DNA of 64,000 nt from Spirosoma oryzicola (GCF_021233055.1 NZ_CP089538.1:3488501-3552500); one strand, 5' to 3'. Counted from the stretch's first letter, positions 1 through 8,221 are shown. A program made the numbers and translations. Notes: generated by a model from the letters alone, not told the origin.

Positions 1-1431
1 ATGGGCGAAAGTATAATGGAGTGTACGGTTATTGGGTGGCTTAAACAGCCAGGCGACCGTATTGACGCCGACGAATCCGTGCTGGAAGTAGCCACGGATA
101 AGGTGGACACCGAAGTACCAGCACCCGAAAATGGAATTCTGAAAGAACTACTTGTTAAAGACGGCGACGTGGTAGCCGTTGGTGCGCCGATTGCCCGTAT
201 TGAAACCGACATTGAGGAAAACCAGCTGTCAGCGGAGGGTACTCCTTCACTTCCACCGAATCAAACGCCTGAAGGGATCGGTGATGTAGCCAACGTTCCC
301 GACGATATTGAAAACAACGATCAGTCCGAGGTATCGGAATCTGCGCGGGAGCTAGAAACCAGTATCGCGGCCATGAGCAGCCGCCCCGCCACTGACAAAG
401 CGGTTGCCGCTTCGGCCACGGCGTTGGCGGGCACGCAGACGGCATTTCCTGACCGTTTCTACTCCCCGCTGGTACTAAACATTGCCAAGGAAGAAGGTGT
501 TTCGCGCGATGAACTCGACCGGATTCCCGGTTCAGGTCTCGAAAACCGGGTTACGAAAAAGGATATTCTGGCTTATGTAATCGACCGGGCTGAAGGTAGA
601 GTGTCGCAACCAGCTCCGGCTGCTCAGCCCGCCAAGCCACAACCAGAAGCGCCGAAACCCCAACCCGCTGCATCAGGATCAGCAACGCCTATCAACGGTA
701 ATGCGCATGGCTCCGTTAATGGCCAGAACGACATTATCCAGATGGATCGGATGCGTAAAATGATCGCTCAGCGGATGGTGGAATCAAAGCAGATTTCTCC
801 CCACGTTAGTTCGTTCGTTGAGGCCGACCTTACCCCCGTTGTTGAATGGCGGAACCGCGTAAAAGATCAGTTCAAGCAGCAGTACGGTGAAAACCTGACC
901 TATACCCCTATCCTGGTCGAAGCGATTGTCAAAGCGATCAAGGACTTTCCGATGATCAATGTTTCGGTGGAAGGGGATACGATCCTCGTCAAAAAGCCGG
1001 TCAACGTTGGTATGGCGGTGGCACTACCTAACGGAAATCTGATTGTACCGGTCATTCACGATGCGGAACAGTATAACCTGGTGGGATTAACCAAGAAAGT
1101 AAATGATCTGACCAAACGCGCCCGCGAGAATAAACTAACCGCCGACGATCTGGCCGGAGGAACCTACACCATCTCAAACATCGGTACATTCGGCAACCTC
1201 ATGGGAACGCCGATCATCGTGCAGCCGCAGGTAGCCATCATGGCTTTCGGAGCTATCGTGAAAAAACCCGCTGTGATCGAAACACCCCAGGGCGATTTTA
1301 TTGGTATTCGGCAGCTGATGTTCCTATCGCACTCGTACGATCACCGGGTCGTCGATGGGTCCTTGGGCGGACAGTTCGTTCGGCGCGTGGCCGATTACCT
1401 GGAACAATTTGACGTAAACCGTAAACTCTAA
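1..1431 (+). CDS. 2-oxo acid dehydrogenase E2 (acyltransferase), 5' end cut by window
   Basis: Dihydrolipoamide acyltransferase core of a pyruvate or branched-chain 2-oxo acid dehydrogenase complex, cytoplasmic. It transfers the acyl group from a swinging lipoyl arm to CoA. The window starts inside the gene: the first residues MGES are the usual internal start of the lipoyl domain, and homologues carry several residues before them. Visible parts are a lipoyl domain with lipoyl-lysine K34 in ATDKVDT, a long Ala/Pro-rich linker (about residues 70-150 and again 200-240), an E3-binding domain around residues 153-192, and the catalytic domain with DHRVVDG (H448, D452). Only one lipoyl domain is visible. 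The sequence does not decide between pyruvate and branched-chain substrates. The next gene follows on the same strand after about 40 nt. Confidence 0.93.
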   Translation: MGESIMECTVIGWLKQPGDRIDADESVLEVATDKVDTEVPAPENGILKELLVKDGDVVAVGAPIARIETDIEENQLSAEGTPSLPPNQTPEGIGDVANVPDDIENNDQSEVSESARELETSIAAMSSRPATDKAVAASATALAGTQTAFPDRFYSPLVLNIAKEEGVSRDELDRIPGSGLENRVTKKDILAYVIDRAEGRVSQPAPAAQPAKPQPEAPKPQPAASGSATPINGNAHGSVNGQNDIIQMDRMRKMIAQRMVESKQISPHVSSFVEADLTPVVEWRNRVKDQFKQQYGENLTYTPILVEAIVKAIKDFPMINVSVEGDTILVKKPVNVGMAVALPNGNLIVPVIHDAEQYNLVGLTKKVNDLTKRARENKLTADDLAGGTYTISNIGTFGNLMGTPIIVQPQVAIMAFGAIVKKPAVIETPQGDFIGIRQLMFLSHSYDHRVVDGSLGGQFVRRVADYLEQFDVNRKL

Positions 1432-1472
1432 TCAGCGATTATAGCCAACCGCCCATGCGGTTCACTACGAGT

Positions 1473-2000
1473 ATGAAACAACGCATTGCGATTGACATGG
1501 ACGATGTCATGGCTGATACCCACGCTAAGTTCATCAAGCTTTATCTGGAAGGCGACATGCCCCGCTACACACTGGAAGAGCTAAAGGAAAAATCGTTCCA
1601 TGAACTGTTCGACGAAAACGAATACAAAGCCATCTCCGAGCGCGTCTATGAAGTAGGTTTCTTCCGCGATATTCCGGTTATGGAAGGTGCGCAGGATGTC
1701 ATTGCCAATCTGATGGAAAAGTACGACGTTTTTGTTGCCTCGGCGGCCCAGGAGTTTCCTAATTCACTACGCGAAAAATGGGACTGGCTTCAGGAACACT
1801 TCCCGGCTATTTCCTGGCATAATTATATTTTTTTAGGTGACAAAAGCGTGTTGAATACCGATTTTCTGATCGACGATCTACCACGTAATCTACGTACCTT
1901 TCAGGGTGAAGGATTATTGTTCGACGCACTTCACAACCGCGATGACCAGCAGTTTCAGCGCGTGAAGTCTTGGCAGGAAATAGCCAAAATATTGTTGTAA
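1473..2000 (+). CDS. 5'(3')-deoxyribonucleotidase-like HAD phosphatase (NT5C family)
   Basis: A 175-residue HAD-superfamily hydrolase of the NT5C family, which dephosphorylates deoxyribonucleoside monophosphates and helps balance nucleotide pools. Motif I is IDMDDVMADTH at residues 5-15 (nucleophile and acid Asp). The later segment FLIDDLPRNL carries the Asp pair of motif IV. I chose the ATG at 1473 (MKQRIAIDMDD) rather than an in-frame ATG at 1455, because the family starts just before motif I. The stop codon is built into the left arm of a long hairpin that ends the transcript. Exact substrate preference is not visible. Confidence 0.85.
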   Translation: MKQRIAIDMDDVMADTHAKFIKLYLEGDMPRYTLEELKEKSFHELFDENEYKAISERVYEVGFFRDIPVMEGAQDVIANLMEKYDVFVASAAQEFPNSLREKWDWLQEHFPAISWHNYIFLGDKSVLNTDFLIDDLPRNLRTFQGEGLLFDALHNRDDQQFQRVKSWQEIAKILL

Positions 2001-2059
2001 ATCGGTTAGCGGGGTGGTGTGAGTTATTCGTAACTGACACCACCCCGCTAACCGATTTA
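1998..2059. terminator. Long perfect hairpin between convergent genes
   Basis: Arms 1998-2020 and 2037-2059 are perfect 23-bp reverse complements. The 16-nt centre continues the helix with AGTTA/TAACT around a TTCG loop, broken only by one G-G mismatch. The left arm includes the stop codon of the nucleotidase gene. Neither side has a clear U-tract, so termination is inferred from its position between convergent genes and from the second hairpin next to it. Confidence 0.7.
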
Positions 2060-2070
2060 CAACCAAAACA

Positions 2071-2093
2071 AAAAGCCCCAAGTTGGGGCTTTT
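2071..2093. terminator. Bidirectional intrinsic terminator
   Basis: Stem AAAAGCCCC / GGGGCTTTT (2071-2079 and 2085-2093) with loop AAGTT. It has A-runs on one side and T-runs on the other, so it can act on both strands. It serves the convergent nucleotidase and desaturase genes. Confidence 0.85.
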
Positions 2094-2115
2094 CTGTTAT
2101 TGACACCTGATGAAA

Positions 2116-2922
2116 CTACGCTTCTACTTTTTCATCAATGAGACGATCGTGACCGACTTCGTGCTGGGCTTTCTTGGCTTCGGCAGAAGGTCTCAACCGA
2201 ACAATGTGAAGCTTATGCAGAATTCCAATTACCGGGTAGGTAGGATCGAATTCAAACCATTTAGCACCGAAGTTAGCCGCGTTAGGCCGTTTGTGGTGGT
2301 TGTTCTGAAACAGTTCGCCCATCATAACCACGTCCAGAATCAGCGAATTTTTTGATTGATCATGGTTATCGAAGTTCGAATAACCGTATTTGTGACCGCT
2401 CCAGTTGATGATTGCACCGTGTACAGGCCCCATGACGAAGTGAACCGGTAACAGGAAGAAGAACGCCCAGTGCATGTCCAGGTAAATGAAGGCGAAAATG
2501 TAAAACAGGCTGTACAGAACGCCCCAGCCAGCCCGGGAAACCCACGAATCACCAACTTTCTCGATAAAATTCCATTCTGGATAATTCCGGTCGAACTGCC
2601 GCTCGATGGCTTGCTTGCGGTGCAAAACGGCGTTGTAAATATTTTTCGTCTGCCACATCATCGTGAATACGTTCTTCGTGTGATGGGGAGAGTGAGGATC
2701 TTTTGGCGTGTCGCTATAGGCATGGTGCATCCGGTGCAACACGGCATAAGCGCGTGGGCTCAGGTAAGATGACCCTTGCGATACGTACGTTAACAGGTAG
2801 AAAAACCGCTCCCAAAACTTGCTCATCGCGAACATTTTATGGGCCGAGTAACGGTGTAAGAAAAATGTTTGGCAAAACAGGGACAGATACCAATGTCCGA
2901 GGAATGCGGCCAGTACAATCAC
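2116..2922 (-). CDS. Acyl-CoA / fatty acid desaturase (delta-9 type)
   Basis: Integral-membrane di-iron fatty acid desaturase, 268 aa, which introduces a cis double bond into acyl chains for membrane fluidity. The histidine boxes are HRYSAH (residues 23-28), HRMHH (63-67) and NNHHK near residue 208. Several hydrophobic spans separate them. The C-terminus is charged and Lys-rich. The start is a GTG at 2922, because the frame upstream closes at a stop after only four more codons and contains no ATG. A -7 promoter element lies at 2974-2981. The length fits the bacterial stearoyl-CoA desaturase-like family; electron donor and substrate form (acyl-CoA or phospholipid) cannot be read from sequence. 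Confidence 0.9.
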   Translation of the reverse strand: MIVLAAFLGHWYLSLFCQTFFLHRYSAHKMFAMSKFWERFFYLLTYVSQGSSYLSPRAYAVLHRMHHAYSDTPKDPHSPHHTKNVFTMMWQTKNIYNAVLHRKQAIERQFDRNYPEWNFIEKVGDSWVSRAGWGVLYSLFYIFAFIYLDMHWAFFFLLPVHFVMGPVHGAIINWSGHKYGYSNFDNHDQSKNSLILDVVMMGELFQNNHHKRPNAANFGAKWFEFDPTYPVIGILHKLHIVRLRPSAEAKKAQHEVGHDRLIDEKVEA

Positions 2923-2973
2923 AATATTGACTGTTTAAAAGGTGAACAACCGAGTAACCTAAAAATACTCCTA

Positions 2974-2981
2974 CAAAACTA
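2974..2981 (-). promoter_or_regulatory. -7 element TAGTTTTG, desaturase promoter
   Basis: Exact match to the Bacteroidota -7 consensus TAnnTTTG on the minus strand, 52 nt upstream of the GTG start. No clear -33 TTG at the usual spacing. Confidence 0.5.
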
Positions 2982-3085
2982 ACGAAATTTAATCCGTTTT
3001 GGGTTGCCTTCTCCAAATAATACTTTAAATTATTTGAAAACAGTCTAAATGGGATTTGTCCATTTATCGGCTTTGCCAAATCAGA

Positions 3086-3745
3086 TCAATTTGTCGTAGT
3101 AGCATACTGCAACAGATTAGCGCCCATGCGCAAGGCCTGCTGCCGCATAGGCTCGGGATCATTGTAAACGCTTTGGTCTTCCCAACCGTTCCCCAAATCG
3201 CATTCGTAGCTGTAAAAGCACACCAAACGCCCCTGGTAAATCAACCCAAACCCCTGGGGAGCTTTGCCATCATGCTCGTGCACTTTCGGCAATCCAGCAG
3301 CGAACTTAAACTTTTGCTGATAGACGGGATGGTTAAAAGGCAATTCGACAAACGAAAGTTCGGGAAACACTTTTTTCATCTCCCGCCGAATAAACTTATC
3401 CAGGCCGTAGTTGTCGTCAATGTGCAAAAAACCGCCCGCCGTCAGATAGCGACGCATATTTTGCACATCAGCCTCGCTAAACGATACGTTCCCGTGTCCC
3501 GTCATGTGGATAAACGGATACCCAAAAATGTCAGGGCTGCCGGGCTCCACAATGTCTTCTTCGGGAAAGATGTTCATCCGTAGGTTGGCATTAGCGAACT
3601 TAATCAGGTTTGGCATCGAGGTCTTGTTGGCGTACCAGTCGCCCCCGCCGTTATACTTCAGTTTGGCAATTTTATAAGCATACTGGGCAACCGTCACCGA
3701 CAGCGTTGCCTGGAGGAGAAATAACGTCAGCAGTAGCTTTTTCAT
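3086..3745 (-). CDS. DUF4159 domain protein, exported
   Basis: A 219-aa protein with an N-terminal signal peptide (KKLLLTLFLLQATLSVTVAQ) followed by a DUF4159 domain. Characteristic segments are LKYNGGGDWYANKTSMPNL, a central GHGNVSF, and AGGFLHIDDNYG, a fold related to glutamine-amidotransferase-like proteins. The function of DUF4159 is unknown; in Bacteroidota it often sits near MoxR/VWA genes, and here it closes such a group. The start is the ATG at 3745, which overlaps the rsmE stop by 4 nt (ATGA), so the two are probably translationally coupled. Probably periplasmic. Confidence 0.8.
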   Translation of the reverse strand: MKKLLLTLFLLQATLSVTVAQYAYKIAKLKYNGGGDWYANKTSMPNLIKFANANLRMNIFPEEDIVEPGSPDIFGYPFIHMTGHGNVSFSEADVQNMRRYLTAGGFLHIDDNYGLDKFIRREMKKVFPELSFVELPFNHPVYQQKFKFAAGLPKVHEHDGKAPQGFGLIYQGRLVCFYSYECDLGNGWEDQSVYNDPEPMRQQALRMGANLLQYATTTN

Positions 3746-4449
3746 ACGTTTATAAAGTTTAATACCTGACAAGCTGTCAAAGCCGCTGTCTCTGTGCGCA
3801 GGCGATTCGCGCCGAGCGTCACCATCTGAAAACCGGCATCCTTGGCCTGTTTAATTTCCTGTTCTGAAAAATCACCTTCGGGTCCAACCAAAACGACGTA
3901 ATGCCCTCCGGTCGTAGCGGCTTTAGCCAAATGATCAACGGGTTCATCGTCGGGTAAATGCGCAATAAACCGCTGCTTGTCCCCTACGGACGAATCGCTT
4001 AACGTTTTTAGCATTTCCCCAAACGAAACGGCTTCGTCGAGTTGCGGCAGATGAGACTGGAGCGACTGCTTCATAGCCGCAATGGCAATCTTCTCTAACC
4101 GCTCCAACTTCAACACGCGCCGTTCGGAATGGCTACCGAAAAAAAAGGTAATTTGTTCAATACCAATCTCAACCGCTTTTTCAATAAACCACTCGATCCG
4201 GTCGCTATTTTTTGTCGGAGCAACACAGATTTGAACGGAGAACGGACGTGATGGCGTCGATTGGGTGTCGATGATCCGATACGAACAGCGTCGATTGTCG
4301 GCCTGGGTAATAACGGCGGAATACCGATTTCCGTGTCCGTCCGTTACGGCAATCGCATCGCCAACTCCTAGTCGTAACGTTTTAATAGCATGGCGAGAAT
4401 CGTCTTCGGTCAGGTAGGAAACGGATTCAGGCTGATAGAATAAATGCAT
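3742..4449 (-). CDS. rsmE: 16S rRNA (uracil1498-N3)-methyltransferase RsmE
   Basis: SPOUT-class methyltransferase that methylates N3 of U1498 in 16S rRNA. The 235-aa protein starts MHLFYQPE. It shows an N-terminal PUA-like domain and the C-terminal SPOUT knot with LVGPEGDFSEQEI and LRTETAALTACQVLN, which form the SAM-binding trefoil. The ATG at 4449 is chosen over upstream in-frame starts because the family starts there. A consensus -7 element ends only 5 nt before this ATG, predicting an mRNA with almost no leader. It overlaps the DUF4159 gene by 4 nt. Confidence 0.95.
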   Translation of the reverse strand: MHLFYQPESVSYLTEDDSRHAIKTLRLGVGDAIAVTDGHGNRYSAVITQADNRRCSYRIIDTQSTPSRPFSVQICVAPTKNSDRIEWFIEKAVEIGIEQITFFFGSHSERRVLKLERLEKIAIAAMKQSLQSHLPQLDEAVSFGEMLKTLSDSSVGDKQRFIAHLPDDEPVDHLAKAATTGGHYVVLVGPEGDFSEQEIKQAKDAGFQMVTLGANRLRTETAALTACQVLNFINV

Positions 4450-4454
4450 GGAAG

Positions 4455-4462
4455 CAAAAATA
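4455..4462 (-). promoter_or_regulatory. -7 element TATTTTTG directly before rsmE
   Basis: Exact TAnnTTTG match in the 48-nt gap between the VWA gene stop and rsmE. Five nt separate it from the ATG. A TTG lies 23 nt upstream, a longer spacing than usual. Confidence 0.5.
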
Positions 4463-4497
4463 CACATTCTGTCGGTTTGACGTTGCAACAAGCGTCG

Positions 4498-5712
4498 CTA
4501 CGGCGTATAGACCACCTTCGGATTTTTCAGGCTTTTCATGGCCTGTTCCAGCCCGTTCAGGGTTAGCGGAAACATCCGGTTGCCCGACCACGCGCGAATA
4601 AGCTTCGTGCTTTGGGTGTATTTCCAATAATCGGCTATGCTGGGATTGAGCCAGACCAGATGTGGATACTGAGTTTTAAAACGATCAAGCCAGATAAGAC
4701 CAGCCTCTTCGTTATAATGCTCGATGCTTCCCTTGACTGATGTAATCTCGTAGGGCGACATAGCCGCGTCGCCCACAAAAATCACTTTGTAATCTTTAGT
4801 ATACTTATGCAGCACCTCCCAGGTTGGCACCCGGTCGCGACGGCGCTGGTTGTCTTTCCACAAGGTCTCGTAAACGCAGTTATGAAAGTACAGAAACTCC
4901 AGATGTTTAAATTGGTAGCGAGCCGCCGAAAACAACTGTGAACACAAGTCGATGTGCTCGTCCATTGAGCCGCCCACGTCGAAAAGCATCAATACTTTTA
5001 CCTGATTCCGGCGCGAAGGCTGTAGTTGAATATCCAGCAAACCGGCGTTGCGGCTTGTGCTGTCTATTGTCCCGTTGATATCCAGTTCGTCGTCAACTCC
5101 CTCACGGGTGAGGATACGCAACCGACGAAGGGCCATTTTCAGGTTACGCGTGTTCAGTTCAACGTTGTCGTCGAGGTTTTTGTAGGCTCGGTCTTCCCAA
5201 ATTTTTGTTGCCCGCCGGCTTCCCGTTGATGGCTCCTTATCTCCCGGATTCAGGTTGAACCCTTCCGGCGAACTGATGATGCCGCTGTTGCCAAATGGTG
5301 AAGATCCACCCGCCCCAATCCAGCGGTTCCCTCCTTCGTGTCGCTCATCCTGTTCATTCAGCAACTCCCGAAATTGCTGCCAGAGGGCATCCAAACCTCC
5401 TTCGGCTTCGATGGCCTCCCACTCTTCGCGTGTCAGTCTATTTTCCAGCGTATTGATCAGCCAGTCGGGCGGCACTTCCGGTAAATTAGTTACCTGTTCC
5501 GATTGCTTACCCGTCACGTATTCGCCAAACAGTCGATCATATAAATCCAGATGCTGTTCGTGCTTGATTAGGGTCGTTTTGCTCAGGTAGTAAAAGTCCT
5601 CTATAGTCGTACTGCCGACATTACTCCGCAGAGCCGACAACAACGTCAGGTATTCGGGCAACGTGACGGGCAACGCGTGTTGACGCAACAGCAGAAAGAA
5701 ATCGAGAAACAT
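4498..5712 (-). CDS. VWA domain protein (CoxE-like), partner of MoxR ATPase
   Basis: A 404-aa cytoplasmic protein without signal peptide. The C-terminal half is a von Willebrand factor A domain (VLMLFDVGGSMDEH, later VIFVGDAAMSPYE). It follows the MoxR gene by 45 nt on the same strand, the typical MoxR-CoxE arrangement in which the AAA+ ATPase and VWA protein act together in metal insertion or complex assembly. The metal-site motif is DVGGS, so the first Ser of DxSxS is Gly. The N-terminal half has a helical region (LPEYLTLLSALRS, TTLIKHEQHLDLYDRLF). The client protein is unknown. Confidence 0.85.
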   Translation of the reverse strand: MFLDFFLLLRQHALPVTLPEYLTLLSALRSNVGSTTIEDFYYLSKTTLIKHEQHLDLYDRLFGEYVTGKQSEQVTNLPEVPPDWLINTLENRLTREEWEAIEAEGGLDALWQQFRELLNEQDERHEGGNRWIGAGGSSPFGNSGIISSPEGFNLNPGDKEPSTGSRRATKIWEDRAYKNLDDNVELNTRNLKMALRRLRILTREGVDDELDINGTIDSTSRNAGLLDIQLQPSRRNQVKVLMLFDVGGSMDEHIDLCSQLFSAARYQFKHLEFLYFHNCVYETLWKDNQRRRDRVPTWEVLHKYTKDYKVIFVGDAAMSPYEITSVKGSIEHYNEEAGLIWLDRFKTQYPHLVWLNPSIADYWKYTQSTKLIRAWSGNRMFPLTLNGLEQAMKSLKNPKVVYTP

Positions 5713-5757
5713 AACTAGTGGAGAGCAACGTGATTTTGTGATCTACTCTGTTCGCTC

Positions 5758-6618
5758 TTAATACGGTCGGCCTCCTTTTTTACGGAGAGCAGTCATCAGG
5801 TCGGTATCCTGTTCATTCTTGAGCAATGCACCCAGGTAAGGTGGCAATTCATTCAGCGTGTCCAGATCGTTCAAATCGTCGTGCGTTACGCCAGCAACCA
5901 GCAATAACCGTATCCAGTCGATCAGCTCGCTTGTCGATGGTTTCTTTTTAAGCGCTTTCACGTCGCGGATAGTATAAAAAACCGACATGGCTTTCGCTAC
6001 CAGTTCCTGCGCCAGATGGGGAAAATGAACCGTAACGATCTGCTGCATCGTGTCCGAATCCGGAAAGCGAATAAAATGGAAAAAGCACCGACGCAGAAAG
6101 GCATCGGGCAATTCTTTTTCGTTGTTGGACGTAATGATGACCACGGGCCGGTGTCGGGCGCAGATTGTCCGCTTCAACTCGTAGCAATAGAACTCCATCC
6201 GGTCGAGTTCCTGAAGCAAATCATTGGGAAATTCAATATCGGCCTTGTCGATCTCGTCGATGAGCAAAACAGCCTGTTCGTCGGATTCGAAAGCATCCCA
6301 AAGCTTTCCTTTTTTGATGTAGGCTTCGATGTTATTGATGCGGTCCGTCCCTTCGCTGCCGCTACCAAGCTGCGAATCCCGCAATCGGGAAACAGCGTCG
6401 TATTCATACAGCCCCTGCTGAGCCGAGGTAGTCGATTTAACGTGCCAGGTGTAAAGCGGCATTCCCAACGACTGCGCAATTTCATAAGCCAGCAACGTCT
6501 TGCCCGTACCCGGTTCGCCCTTAATCAGAAGGGGTTTCTGGAGCTGGATAGCCGCATTAACAGCGGTACTAAGTTCGCGGGTGGCGACGTAGGTATTGGT
6601 GCCCGAAAAAGTAGTCAT
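5758..6618 (-). CDS. MoxR-family AAA+ ATPase
   Basis: Chaperone-type AAA+ ATPase, 286 aa from the ATG at 6618 (MTTFSGTNTYVA). Walker A is GEPGTGKT (residues 34-41), Walker B is VLLIDEID (117-124), sensor 1 is VVIITSNNEKELPDAFLRRC with the Arg finger pair RR. The upstream in-frame ATG at 6660 would add 14 Ser/Thr/Asn-rich residues that look untranslated; AAGGA sits immediately before the ATG at 6618. It is first in the MoxR-VWA pair, probably powering remodelling of an unidentified target. The unknown acidic-protein gene lies upstream on the same strand. Confidence 0.9.
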   Translation of the reverse strand: MTTFSGTNTYVATRELSTAVNAAIQLQKPLLIKGEPGTGKTLLAYEIAQSLGMPLYTWHVKSTTSAQQGLYEYDAVSRLRDSQLGSGSEGTDRINNIEAYIKKGKLWDAFESDEQAVLLIDEIDKADIEFPNDLLQELDRMEFYCYELKRTICARHRPVVIITSNNEKELPDAFLRRCFFHFIRFPDSDTMQQIVTVHFPHLAQELVAKAMSVFYTIRDVKALKKKPSTSELIDWIRLLLVAGVTHDDLNDLDTLNELPPYLGALLKNEQDTDLMTALRKKGGRPY

Positions 6619-6696
6619 TCCTTGTTCGTTGCTAGTCGTCGGTGAACAGTCGTTAGCCACAACCGGTTGGCTATGACTAACGACGGACCGTATTAC

Positions 6697-7260
6697 CTAA
6701 TTATCTTCCCCATCACTCATGAATGAATACAGCGTATTGTCCAGGTGTAAGGAGTTTGCCTTGAAATTCTGAACGAAGTTTTCAACGACCTCGTCGTTAA
6801 TTTCTTCTACGTTCAGGCACACGTCCAGACTAATACCGTAGTCAAATTCCGTGTCAACTTCAACGTGTTCCTGCACCTTAACGGTTTCTGTTTCTTCGAT
6901 TTCCTCGATAATTTCTGTCAGAGCCGTTTCAGCTTCCTCTTCCAGCTCGGGAGCGATTTTATAGTTTGGAGTCCGATCTTCGGGTGGGACATACTCCGGA
7001 TACGTTTTCTGTACCTGTTCAACGGCCATTTCATAAACCAGACTGCTATGATGGAGCCGAAGTGTGTATACCAAGGCATCAAAGACTACTTCCTGTCCCT
7101 GATAGCTACCTGGAAACTGAATATGAACGCATTCGCCAGATTCCAGCACATCAAGATCGTCGTCTTCCACGTAGATGAACGATTTACCTTCCTGCCGGCA
7201 CTCTTCTTTCAGTGCGTTTATCTCTTCGGGATTAAATCCCTCATTCTTGTAGTTTGCCAT
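6697..7260 (-). CDS. Acidic protein of unknown function, 187 aa
   Basis: I do not recognise this family. The protein is soluble, has no signal peptide, and is strongly acidic, with a Glu-rich segment EEEAETALTEIIEEIEETE at about residues 107-125 that may form a helix. The N-terminus (ANYKNEGFNPEEINALKEECRQEGK) looks folded and helical; VEDDDLDVLESGECVHIQFPGSY suggests a following beta region. Its reading frame is clean and it has the best promoter in the window, ending 4 nt before the ATG, so it is a real and probably leaderless gene. It precedes MoxR on the same strand with a 78-nt gap and may belong to that unit. Confidence 0.75.
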   Translation of the reverse strand: MANYKNEGFNPEEINALKEECRQEGKSFIYVEDDDLDVLESGECVHIQFPGSYQGQEVVFDALVYTLRLHHSSLVYEMAVEQVQKTYPEYVPPEDRTPNYKIAPELEEEAETALTEIIEEIEETETVKVQEHVEVDTEFDYGISLDVCLNVEEINDEVVENFVQNFKANSLHLDNTLYSFMSDGEDN

Positions 7261-7264
7261 GTAA

Positions 7265-7294
7265 CAAAGCTAATGGATAATGTATAATGAACAA
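7265..7294 (-). promoter_or_regulatory. Consensus promoter TTG-N19-TAGCTTTG, apparently leaderless
   Basis: On the minus strand a TTG (7294-7292), exactly 19 nt, then TAGCTTTG (7272-7265): the full Bacteroidota -33/-7 consensus. The ATG of the 187-aa gene starts 4 nt later, so transcription should begin at or next to the start codon. Confidence 0.75.
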
Positions 7295-7537
7295 CAACGA
7301 CCGCTATCTGTTCAAGCGAGACAGAAAGAGTCGGGTGAACTGCCTTTTTTACGACCGTCACGCAAGCTATTTATTGAAAAACAAGGAATTGCCAACTCTA
7401 ACAACCGGTTTTCGACAACCACTTGCCAATTGATTAACCGGTAGATTATCTAAAAAGTAGTAGCTTGGTATCCGTAAAATTATCGTTAAACGCACTCCAT
7501 TCGCGAACTCACCTATCAACTTTACTCCTCTGACCGT

Positions 7538-8221
7538 ATGAAATCAATCCTAATAACCGGCGCTTCGGGCAATCTGGGTACCAGCCTCGTCGAAGTGCTA
7601 CACCAAAAGGGTTATCACGTTATTGCTACGCTGGGTTCAGCCAGAAATCTGGACCTGTTTAATCACCTTCCCAACGTCGAAAGCTACGTAGTCGATCTGT
7701 TGGATGCAGGCAGTGTGTCAGATTTTCTGGACAAAATAGCCGGTAAGCCCATTGATGCTGCGGCTTTACTGGTGGGTGGTTTTACGGCTGGTAGTATTCA
7801 AGACACCGATATTGACGCGTTGACGACCATGTACCAGCTCAACTTCGTCACCGCCTTTGCGATGGTAAAACCGTTGCTGGCAACATTCGAAGCGCAGGGC
7901 GGTGGCCAGTTTGTGTTGATCGGCGCTCGTCCGGCACTAGAGCCTGAAATGGGTCAAAACCTGGTCGCTTACTCGCTGAGCAAATCCCTTGTTTTTGCGT
8001 TAGCCAACCTGATCAACGCGCACGGAAACGGCAAACACATTTCGGCAACGGTGATTGTCCCCGGCACCCTTGATACGCCCGCTAATCGGGAAGCCATGCC
8101 CGACGCAGATCCTGCGACGTGGGTTAGCCCGGATGCTATCAGTGAAACCATTGCCTTTGTTTTGTCAGATACGGGCAAGACCATTAGCGAACCGGTATTC
8201 AAATTTTACAACCAACCGTAA
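7538..8221 (+). CDS. Short-chain dehydrogenase/reductase (dihydropteridine-reductase-like)
   Basis: A 227-aa SDR with the NAD(P)-binding GASGNLG (residues 8-14) and active-site YSLSK near residue 147. The catalytic Ser position, normally ISS, reads LIGAR. This and LLVGGFTAGS resemble the dihydropteridine-reductase branch, where the Ser is also absent. It probably uses NAD(P)H on a small carbonyl or pterin substrate; the true substrate is unknown. The 277-nt upstream gap separates it from the divergent acidic-protein gene and shows no convincing promoter for this strand. Confidence 0.8.
   Translation: MKSILITGASGNLGTSLVEVLHQKGYHVIATLGSARNLDLFNHLPNVESYVVDLLDAGSVSDFLDKIAGKPIDAAALLVGGFTAGSIQDTDIDALTTMYQLNFVTAFAMVKPLLATFEAQGGGQFVLIGARPALEPEMGQNLVAYSLSKSLVFALANLINAHGNGKHISATVIVPGTLDTPANREAMPDADPATWVSPDAISETIAFVLSDTGKTISEPVFKFYNQP

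Noticed and set aside
3056..3583. 175-codon plus-strand frame opposite the DUF4159 gene
   Set aside because: Antisense to an intact exported protein with a 4-nt coupled start.
6016..6645. 209-codon plus-strand frame opposite the MoxR gene
   Set aside because: Fully antisense to a clear AAA+ ATPase and without any recognisable motif.
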